A model generated the notes under the pieces. The model saw only the letters and a list, made by a program, of their open reading frames with translations, did not search any database and was not told where the DNA came from. The position numbers and the translations under genes are program-made. DNA of 13,727 nt, from positions 1 through 13,727 of the forward strand of contig JAMCRS010000300.1 in the NCBI GenBank assembly GCA_023380675.1, read 5' to 3'. Origin of the DNA: Chloroflexota bacterium. GTDB lineage: Bacteria > Chloroflexota > Anaerolineae > UBA4142. This document shows, one piece after another, positions 6,261 to 12,530 of the stretch. The number at the start of each line of letters is the position of its first letter. The first letter of the stretch is position 1.

Positions 6261-8642
6261 TCAGAGTGGTTGCGCTGGGTCTACGTTTCGATAGCGCTTC
6301 CACGACTTGCCCTTCGTAAAGCCGGCCGCTGCCTGGGCCTGATCGATCGCCCCGCTGCGCGTGAGCGGATGACCGAGCAGGACTTGCTCCAGCGGGATGG
6401 GTATGGTTCGATGCCGCCGGCCGGTGGCCTGATAGATGGCGTTCGATATGGCCGGCGCCGTTGCGAGCATCACGGGTTCGGCCACGTTCCGGGCGCCGTA
6501 CGGTCCTTCCGGGAAATCGTTCTGGATAAAGGTCCACTCGACTGGTGGCATGTCGCGCGCAGTAGGCACGAGGTAACCGTCCAAATTCAAGCCTCGGGAG
6601 GGATAGCCCTGTTGAAACCGGGCTTGCTCCATCAACGCATATCCCAATCCTTGTGCGATGCCGCCGAGCAATTGCCCGGCCGCTCCTTCCGGAAAAATGA
6701 TTCTGCCTCCATCGTGGGCAGCCCAGACTCCCTGGACGACCACCTCGCCGGTCCGTATATCGACCTGTACTTGAGCGACCTGCGCGCCAAAGCTGTAACA
6801 GTAATAGGGAATACCGGTGCCGGTCTCAAAATCCCATTCGATGATTGGCATGTGCCACGAGCCTTGCACGGCCAATTTCAGCCCCATCTTGCGCGCCTTG
6901 GCAACGACTTGCTCGAACGCGAGCGATTCGCCGTCGCGTCCGACGTACCGCTCCCCCTCGCGAGCGATCTGGTCTGGACTGCAGGCGAGCGCCGACGCCG
7001 CGGCCGATCTCAGCAGTTGGTCCAATTTCTCCGCGGCGACTTTGGTCGCGTTGCCGCCAACCAACGAGCAGCGAGATGCAACCGTCGGGCCCGATTCGAT
7101 CGCAGTGTCCGTGTCGGGTCGAAGCACGTGAATGCGAGCTGGCGGAAGACTCAAGACTTCGGCTGCGATCAGCGTAAAGACAGTCCGGCTGCCCTGACCA
7201 TAGTCGGTGAGGCCGGACGTCAACGCAATACGGCAGTCGTCTTCAACCTCGAGCGTCGTCGTGGCGTAATCCGCTCCCTCACCGCCGAGACCGCTGCCGT
7301 GAAAGTAGCAAGCCACGCCAATTCCCCGCCGTAAGTCTTGGTGGTCTCGTGCGAACGCTTCCCGTTTGCGGTCCCAATCCGACCTCTCTCGCACCCAACG
7401 GAGACAATCAGCCAGTCCGAACTGATGTGTGATCGCGTTGCCGGTCATGGCGCGGTCGCCTTCACGGAGACAATTCCGCAGACGCAGATCGATCGGGTCG
7501 CGTCCCAATCGCTCGGCCAATTCGTCCATCGCCTGCTCGATCATCGCGGTGGCGCCCGTGTTTCCGAAACCCCGAAAGGCTCCGGCGTAGCCGTTGTTCG
7601 TGTACACCACGTCCGCGTCGACGCTCACCGCCTGATAGCGATAAGCTCCGGCGGCGTGCATGCTCGCACGCCAGCCGGCCAACGAAGTCTCTGACGGATA
7701 CGCGCCGCTGTCGACCACCATGTTCACTCGAGCTGCTTTGAGCGTGCCATCCGCCCCGGCGCCTAACACGATCCGCGCACACATCGCCTCGCGCTTGTAC
7801 GAGGCCAGAAACGATTGTTCGCGCCTGAGCGTCATGCGGACCGGCCGCCTCAACTTGAGCGCGAGCGCGGCGACCTGCGAGCCGATCTGATAACCAATGT
7901 CGTCTTTGCCGCCAAACGAGCCTCCAACCGGCGGTTGGATGATCCGCACCTTGTCCAGCGGCAAGCCAAGCGTCGCCGCCAGGTTCCCTTGGGTTATGAA
8001 CGGACTTTGTGTATTGACGTACACGATTACGCCGCCGTCTTGCTGAGGAACTGCCAAAGAACTCTCGGTCTCGAGATAGGCGTGTTCCTGCTGATGGCAC
8101 CAGTAGGTCTCGTCCAGAACGACCGGACATTCCTTCAGAATCGGCGCTGGGTCGCCATTCCGAACGATCAGCGTTTCGACCAAGTTGCCCTCCCCGACCA
8201 ACGGTGCGGAGGGCACCAGCGGGGCGTCCGGGTCGAGCGAGTGCGATGCATCAAAAACTCCCGGCAACTCTTCCAACTCGACCTCGATCGCGGCGATCCC
8301 CGCGCGCGCGGCTTCCTCACTTTCGGCAGCTACGGTCGCCATCGGGTCGCCGACATAACGTACTTTGCCGTGCGCCAGCACCCACGAGTCCTTCTTCGGC
8401 CACCCATAGCGACCATGATCGACAAAATCATCGCACGTGAGTGCCGCCAGCACTCCGGGAACTAGCAAAGCCGGCGCGACGTCCAGATGGACGATGCGCG
8501 CGTGCGGCACCGGGCTGAGTAACATGCGCGCGTGCAACATCCCGGGCACGGAGAGATCAGCGACGTACTGGGCGTGGCCCATCACTTTCTCCAAGCCATC
8601 TACGTTGCAGGCCGATTGGCCGACGTAGCTTGGTTGACTCAT
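6261..8642 (-). CDS. Xanthine dehydrogenase family, molybdenum-binding subunit
   Basis: 793-residue catalytic subunit of a molybdenum hydroxylase, which hydroxylates an N-heterocycle or aldehyde with water. Motifs in order: HQQEHAYLETES (183-194), QSPFITQGN (212-220), VGGSFGGK (239-246), GAFRGFGN (354-361), TDYGQGSRT (479-487), and ARNVAEPV (717-724), whose Glu722 occupies the position of the catalytic base (usually VGEP). Compared with bovine xanthine oxidoreductase from memory, Arg325 falls at Arg880 and Phe359 at Phe914, both purine-contacting, but Gln276 replaces Glu802. It is therefore xanthine-dehydrogenase-like, with an uncertain exact substrate. It overlaps the 2Fe-2S subunit as ATGA and has the strongest ribosome binding site in the window, AGGAGGTGA. 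Length is normal for a three-subunit bacterial enzyme. There is no XdhC-type maturation factor in the window. Confidence 0.93.
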   Translation of the reverse strand: MSQPSYVGQSACNVDGLEKVMGHAQYVADLSVPGMLHARMLLSPVPHARIVHLDVAPALLVPGVLAALTCDDFVDHGRYGWPKKDSWVLAHGKVRYVGDPMATVAAESEEAARAGIAAIEVELEELPGVFDASHSLDPDAPLVPSAPLVGEGNLVETLIVRNGDPAPILKECPVVLDETYWCHQQEHAYLETESSLAVPQQDGGVIVYVNTQSPFITQGNLAATLGLPLDKVRIIQPPVGGSFGGKDDIGYQIGSQVAALALKLRRPVRMTLRREQSFLASYKREAMCARIVLGAGADGTLKAARVNMVVDSGAYPSETSLAGWRASMHAAGAYRYQAVSVDADVVYTNNGYAGAFRGFGNTGATAMIEQAMDELAERLGRDPIDLRLRNCLREGDRAMTGNAITHQFGLADCLRWVRERSDWDRKREAFARDHQDLRRGIGVACYFHGSGLGGEGADYATTTLEVEDDCRIALTSGLTDYGQGSRTVFTLIAAEVLSLPPARIHVLRPDTDTAIESGPTVASRCSLVGGNATKVAAEKLDQLLRSAAASALACSPDQIAREGERYVGRDGESLAFEQVVAKARKMGLKLAVQGSWHMPIIEWDFETGTGIPYYCYSFGAQVAQVQVDIRTGEVVVQGVWAAHDGGRIIFPEGAAGQLLGGIAQGLGYALMEQARFQQGYPSRGLNLDGYLVPTARDMPPVEWTFIQNDFPEGPYGARNVAEPVMLATAPAISNAIYQATGRRHRTIPIPLEQVLLGHPLTRSGAIDQAQAAAGFTKGKSWKRYRNVDPAQPL

Positions 8643-9130
8643 CGAGTCACCTCCTGGCGCGCCGATCGGCGTCGCTCGGCTGTCTCCTGGATCGCATCAA
8701 CGATCTGCTGGTAGCCCGTACAGCGGCAGAGATTGCCCGCGATGGCCTCCCGGATCTGTTCGCGCGTTGGTTCCGGCTCATGCGCCAGGAGAGCCTCGCC
8801 CGCCATCACCATGCCAGGCGAGCAATAACCGCATTGAACGGCGCCATGTTCTATCAGGGAGCGCTGCAAATCATCCGGGCCACCGTCCGCGGCATGGATT
8901 CCTTCGATCGTAACAACCTCGCGCCCAAGCACCTGCGGCGCCAACACCAGGCACGCGTTGACGACCTCACGATCGAGAATCACGGAGCATGCGCCGCATT
9001 CGCCCACCTCGCACCCCGGTTTGGAGCCAGTGAGCGAAAAGTAGTCTCGCAGCAGCTGGAGCAGCGTAATGTCCGCGGGTGCGTCCAAGGACGCAGGTTT
9101 GCCATTAAGCGTGAACTCTAGCTTCACCAT
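8639..9130 (-). CDS. Xanthine dehydrogenase family, 2Fe-2S subunit
   Basis: 163-residue electron-transfer subunit with two [2Fe-2S] clusters. The plant-type ferredoxin cluster uses GCEVGECGACSV plus Cys60 (Cys40, 45, 48, 60). The helical-domain cluster uses CGYC and CRC (Cys100, 103, 135, 137). All eight ligands are present and the length is typical. It passes electrons from the Mo centre to the FAD subunit. The start is given as ATG 9130. The adjacent GTG at 9127 is equally plausible, because the GGGAGGGA just upstream is only two to three bases from the ATG but well spaced for the GTG. The 5' end overlaps the FAD subunit gene by 26 bases and the 3' end overlaps the Mo subunit gene by four (ATGA). 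Confidence 0.94.
   Translation of the reverse strand: MVKLEFTLNGKPASLDAPADITLLQLLRDYFSLTGSKPGCEVGECGACSVILDREVVNACLVLAPQVLGREVVTIEGIHAADGGPDDLQRSLIEHGAVQCGYCSPGMVMAGEALLAHEPEPTREQIREAIAGNLCRCTGYQQIVDAIQETAERRRSARQEVTR
8647..8655 (-). promoter_or_regulatory. Near-ideal Shine-Dalgarno of the Mo subunit
   Basis: AGGAGGTGA, fully complementary to the 16S rRNA 3' end, ends seven bases (counting from AGGAGG) before the ATG at 8642. It lies inside the last codons of the 2Fe-2S subunit and settles the start of the molybdenum subunit. Confidence 0.8.
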
Positions 9131-9980
9131 TCCCTCCCACGACGTGCTCCAGCGCTCGCTCCGTGATCGCAGCCACCACCTGTTCCTTGTATTCCGCCGA
9201 CCACCTCCCGCCATTCCGGGTACGGTAATATTCCGCCATCCTCCGTCCCGCGACCGCAAAGAGCTCTTGACTCGGCATTTGCCCAATCAACATCGCTTCG
9301 ACCGGCTCGACGCGTCCGGAATGCGCCATTATGGCGCCGTGCGCCAACCGCATCAGGGCGATTCGCCCATCGGAGCCAAGCGCACCGAGAGCAGCCAACG
9401 ACAGTCTTGCCACGACTACGGCTTGTCGTTCGCCGATTCGCTCGTAGGCCATCCCGCAGCCGTCCGGCGGAACGTCGAACACGAATTCCCGGATGAGGGA
9501 GCCGCGCGGCAAGTGCTCGCTCCGCCGCGCGACCAGGTCGGAGACCGGCATTCGCCGTTCCCGATTTCCAGAAACGACAACAGCCTCGGCACCCAGGCAA
9601 ATCAGCGCAGGGACGCTGTCGGCACATTCCGCGCCGTTGGCAACGTTCCCGCCGATCGTGGCGGTGTTGCGAATCTGGACGCTGCCGATGACGCGGCAAG
9701 CCTGAATGAGAAGCGGTACCCTGGTTTGGATGATCGGGCTTGAGAGGATTTCGGCAAAGGTTGCCGCCGCCCCGATCGTAATGCGCCCGTTTGCTTCAAT
9801 CACCTTCAATTCGGGCACACGCGATATATCTACAACGCGATCCCAGTCTGCGCCGTGGCTTCGAAGGTGGACGATCAAGTCCGTACCCCCGGCCAGCAAC
9901 TGGCTCCGCTGCCCTGGCTCGTTCAACAAAGCCAATGCGTGCTCAAGGCTGGTTGCGCGGACGTAAGAGAATTCTGGCAT
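9105..9980 (-). CDS. Xanthine dehydrogenase family, FAD-binding subunit
   Basis: 291-residue CoxM/XdhB/YgfM-type flavoprotein that takes electrons from the iron-sulfur subunit and hands them to NAD+ or another acceptor. The two FAD-binding signatures are clear: LLAGGTDLIV (28-37) and NTATIGGNVANG (105-116), followed by the usual DSVPALICLGAE segment and a C-terminal CODH-type flavoprotein domain. The ATG at 9980 has AAGGGG eight bases upstream. It is the first gene of the FAD / 2Fe-2S / Mo trio, all overlapping, so the three are co-translated. A terminator-like hairpin lies immediately before its ribosome binding site, which may control expression of the whole enzyme. Confidence 0.92.
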   Translation of the reverse strand: MPEFSYVRATSLEHALALLNEPGQRSQLLAGGTDLIVHLRSHGADWDRVVDISRVPELKVIEANGRITIGAAATFAEILSSPIIQTRVPLLIQACRVIGSVQIRNTATIGGNVANGAECADSVPALICLGAEAVVVSGNRERRMPVSDLVARRSEHLPRGSLIREFVFDVPPDGCGMAYERIGERQAVVVARLSLAALGALGSDGRIALMRLAHGAIMAHSGRVEPVEAMLIGQMPSQELFAVAGRRMAEYYRTRNGGRWSAEYKEQVVAAITERALEHVVGGNGEARVHA

Positions 9981-9994
9981 GTAGGTTTCCCCTT

Positions 9995-10021
9995 AAAAAA
10001 CCGTTTTCTGCGAGAAAACGG
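9995..10021 (-). terminator. Intrinsic terminator or attenuator before the hydroxylase genes
   Basis: On the minus strand the arm at 10021-10013 (CCGTTTTCT) pairs perfectly over nine bases with 10009-10001 (AGAAAACGG) around a three-base loop, and six T residues follow directly (10000-9995). This is a textbook intrinsic terminator reading in the direction of the operon. It lies 89 bases after the YgeW-like stop codon, but only one base pair step from the AAGGGG ribosome binding site of the FAD subunit. Either it ends the HyuA/SsnA/YgeW transcript with partial readthrough, or it acts as an attenuator in the leader of the hydroxylase operon. Confidence 0.8.
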
Positions 10022-10109
10022 GTTGCGATCCTCGCTCGCGCCGGAATTTTGGCGAAGGTATTGCTCTAACTGAAGCCTTTGTACATGGTGCAACCGGTCA
10101 AGTTTCTTG
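10022..10109 (-). promoter_or_regulatory. Leader/intergenic region upstream of the hydroxylase operon
   Basis: 88 bases between the YgeW-like stop and the terminator hairpin. Any dedicated promoter for the hydroxylase genes has to be here or inside the preceding gene, because only 20 bases separate the hairpin from the ATG. A TTGACC is present (minus strand, about 10101-10096), but no good -10 box lies 16-18 bases further on. A GGTTGC at 10095-10090 is complementary to GCAACC at 10026-10021, which overlaps the first base of the terminator stem. It is a weak candidate for an alternative fold. No known riboswitch was recognised. Confidence 0.3.
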
Positions 10110-11168
10110 CTACATAACCAGACTCATCACCGCTTTTTGGACGTGCAGGCGGTTTTCGGCCTCGTCGAATGCGGCAGAGCGCCAACCCGTACCGCCGGTC
10201 TTGTCGATGACGTCGTTCGTCACCTCGTAGCCGCGGTCGCACGGCAGACAATGCATGTAGACCGCATTCTTGTCGGCGAGTGCCATCGTGTCCTTGGTGC
10301 AGATCCAGTCCTTGTGCTGATCGAATATCGCTTGCGTCTTCTTCCCATCCGATTGTCCAAGGGGCGGCTTGAAAATGGGCAGCGCGCACCATGCTTTCGG
10401 GTAGACGACGTGCGCGCCCTGCATGGCTCTATCAAATTCGTTGACGACGTTGAACGACCCACCATTGGTCGCAGCGTATTCGCTGCACTTGGCCAAGACC
10501 TGCGGATCCAGCTCCATCCCCTCTGGATGCGCCAGTGTCACATTCATTCCCATCATCGTGGCGTATAGAATGGCGGACTGCGGAACGGCACGGGGCTTGT
10601 GCACGCTCGGCGAATACGCCCACGACATGACGAAATTCACGCCGTGAAAACCGCCGAATTTCTCCTTCACCGTGAGGACATCCGCCAGCCCCTGAAACGG
10701 ATGGTAGACGTCATCTTCCATATTCAAGACGGGCACGTCCGACCAACGCGCGAACTCTTCGAGCATGGCGTGCGCCCCGCCATACTCCCAATCGACCGGA
10801 TCTCCGTAGCAGCGAATGGCTATCGCGTCGCCCATCCGATCCAGGACGCGTGCCACGTCAGATACTCGTTCGGTGCTGTACGCAACCTCGTGTCCTTCCA
10901 TGGCCGGCGTGTAGATCTTTGTCGGGTCGAGATAATGCGCGTGTCCGCCTAACTGGGTCATCCCGGCCTCGAACGAATTCCGCGTGCGCAGCGACTGGTT
11001 GTAGAAAATCATGAACAGCGTCTTGCCGCGGAGCAGCTGATCGTGGTACACCCCTTTGGCGCGTTCGCGCTTGAGATCAGTCGCCACGTCCAAAATGGTT
11101 TCGATCTCCTCCCGGGTAAAATCGGTCTCCGCCAGGAAATCGCGACCCTTCCAGACCTTCGTCTTCAT
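10110..11168 (-). CDS. ygeW: Knotted carbamoyltransferase, YgeW-like
   Basis: 352-residue aspartate/ornithine transcarbamylase superfamily protein. Carbamoyl-phosphate motifs: QSLRTRNSFE (58-67), HPFQGLADVLT (156-166) and the catalytic HCLP (306-309). SWAYSPSVHKPRAVPQS (182-198) is the proline-rich segment seen in the knotted branch (acetylornithine and succinylornithine transcarbamylases, YgeW) in place of ordinary ornithine- or aspartate-binding loops. The substrate of YgeW enzymes was long unknown. Work on bacterial purine breakdown points to ureido compounds such as 2,3-diureidopropionate, run in the direction that releases carbamoyl phosphate. A carbamate kinase would be expected but is not in the window. 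The ATG at 11168 has AGAGGAG six bases upstream. It follows the SsnA-like gene by 36 bases and is followed by a terminator-like hairpin. Confidence 0.88.
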   Translation of the reverse strand: MKTKVWKGRDFLAETDFTREEIETILDVATDLKRERAKGVYHDQLLRGKTLFMIFYNQSLRTRNSFEAGMTQLGGHAHYLDPTKIYTPAMEGHEVAYSTERVSDVARVLDRMGDAIAIRCYGDPVDWEYGGAHAMLEEFARWSDVPVLNMEDDVYHPFQGLADVLTVKEKFGGFHGVNFVMSWAYSPSVHKPRAVPQSAILYATMMGMNVTLAHPEGMELDPQVLAKCSEYAATNGGSFNVVNEFDRAMQGAHVVYPKAWCALPIFKPPLGQSDGKKTQAIFDQHKDWICTKDTMALADKNAVYMHCLPCDRGYEVTNDVIDKTGGTGWRSAAFDEAENRLHVQKAVMSLVM

Positions 11169-11174
11169 GTGTCA

Positions 11175-11181
11175 CTCCTCT
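11175..11181 (-). promoter_or_regulatory. Shine-Dalgarno of the carbamoyltransferase gene
   Basis: AGAGGAG ends six bases before the ATG at 11168 in the 36-base spacer after the SsnA-like stop codon. It confirms the chosen start. No promoter or hairpin is visible in this short spacer, so the gene is probably read from the upstream hydrolase genes. Confidence 0.65.
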
Positions 11182-11204
11182 GAGTTGGTATTTGCCCTAT
11201 GCTT

Positions 11205-12530
11205 CTACTTTATCTGGGCCCACAATCGTTCCGCGGCCGCGTGGTTCCGGGCCCGCAGCTCGTCGAGGTCTACGCCTCTCACGCTGCCATCGCGCATCAG
11301 AATCTGCCCGGCCACGATCGTTGCGCGCACGTTCGAGCTGTTTCGGTGCAGCAGCAACTGCTCGTAGAAATTGGCCTCCGTTAGCGGCGTCGGAAGATCA
11401 GCGTCGATCAATTGCAGATCCGCCTGCCAGCCCTTTTCGACGCGTCCGACGGATTGGAGCCCAATCGCCTCGGCGCCACCCGCGGTCGCGAGGTGCCACA
11501 CCAGACTCGCCGGCATCACCGTCGGGTCTTGTCGATCGGCCTTGTGGATGAGAAATGCCCCGCGCATGACTTCAAAGAAATCGTCGACGTATCCGTCGCT
11601 GCCCAATCCGACTCGAACGCCAGAAGCGACCAATTCCGGCACCGGCGCGATGCCGCCGCCCACCTCGCAATTGGAGAGCGGCATGTGCGAAACGCGTACT
11701 CCGCGTTTCGCGATCAATTCGATCTCGGACGTATCGATTTGGACGCATTGGGACGCCAGCATCTCAGGCCCTGTCACACCCAGTGCGTCGTAGTATTGCA
11801 TTGGCCGCTTGCCAAAGTGGTCGAGAGCGTAACGCGGCTCGTACGCTCCTTCTGAGCAGTGCATGTGCACGAGCGCGCCAAGTTCATGGGCGAGGTCGCA
11901 AGCCTGACGGACGAAACCAGCCGAACACGTAAAGCAGGTGTGGAAGCAGACCATCCCGGAGACCAGTCCGCCTTGACTCTTGCGCATGCGAATGAACTCG
12001 GCGTTCTCGGCCAGACCCTTCTGCCCGTTTTCGGCGCTCACACGCTCGGTAGCTTCAAAGGACAATATGCCGCGCAAACCCAATCGCGTGACGACTTGTG
12101 CCTGGGCTTGAAGGCAGCCCGGCAGCGCGAAAGGCGCTTCGGTACAATCGTAAAAGCCTGTGACTCCACTCTGAAGCATGCGTACGCATTGCATCTCGGT
12201 CGCGGTGCAAATCATCTGTTGATCCAGGCGATTCTCCACCAGGGGCCACCAGAATTCCTCGAGGAATGCGCGCATGTCCGATGGCGCGGTCGTGAGCGGA
12301 ATCCCATGGGCCAAAACGCCGTACAGGTGCGTGTGCGTGTTCACAAAGCCAGGTGCCAGCACTTGGTCGTCCGCTTGCCACTGGGGGTCGTTCGGGTATC
12401 GTGCACGCAGCGAATCGTTGGGTGCAACGTCGTCAACGCAGTCGTCGGCAATGCGCACACCCCAGTCCTTCCGCGGCAGCTCTCGAGCCGCGGTCATCAG
12501 CCAGGCCGGCAGAATAAGCGTGCCGCTCAT
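11205..12530 (-). CDS. SsnA-like metal-dependent amidohydrolase
   Basis: 441-residue amidohydrolase-superfamily protein of the SsnA/guanine deaminase/AtzA-TrzN type, which deaminate or open N-heterocycles. Metal-site signs: PGFVNTHTHLYG (His66, His68), HMHCSE (His224, Glu227) and GLGSDGYVDD (Asp312); His282 in SHMPLSN is the usual structural histidine. One key residue is unusual: the segment normally reading AHCVHL reads SQCVQI (Gln261, Gln264), so the histidine that helps activate water in related deaminases is absent. Length is normal. The ATG at 12530 overlaps the HyuA-like stop as ATGA. The Shine-Dalgarno is weak, so translational coupling to the hydantoinase is likely. Position next to HyuA- and YgeW-like genes supports a role in the same heterocycle pathway. 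The annotation as SsnA is by resemblance and context, and the substrate is unknown. Confidence 0.85.
   Translation of the reverse strand: MSGTLILPAWLMTAARELPRKDWGVRIADDCVDDVAPNDSLRARYPNDPQWQADDQVLAPGFVNTHTHLYGVLAHGIPLTTAPSDMRAFLEEFWWPLVENRLDQQMICTATEMQCVRMLQSGVTGFYDCTEAPFALPGCLQAQAQVVTRLGLRGILSFEATERVSAENGQKGLAENAEFIRMRKSQGGLVSGMVCFHTCFTCSAGFVRQACDLAHELGALVHMHCSEGAYEPRYALDHFGKRPMQYYDALGVTGPEMLASQCVQIDTSEIELIAKRGVRVSHMPLSNCEVGGGIAPVPELVASGVRVGLGSDGYVDDFFEVMRGAFLIHKADRQDPTVMPASLVWHLATAGGAEAIGLQSVGRVEKGWQADLQLIDADLPTPLTEANFYEQLLLHRNSSNVRATIVAGQILMRDGSVRGVDLDELRARNHAAAERLWAQIK

Noticed and set aside
9131..9286. Upstream extension of the 2Fe-2S subunit to 9286
   Set aside because: The added 52 residues resemble no ferredoxin N-terminus and lie over FAD-subunit codons in another frame; the family starts at the beta strand after 9130/9127.
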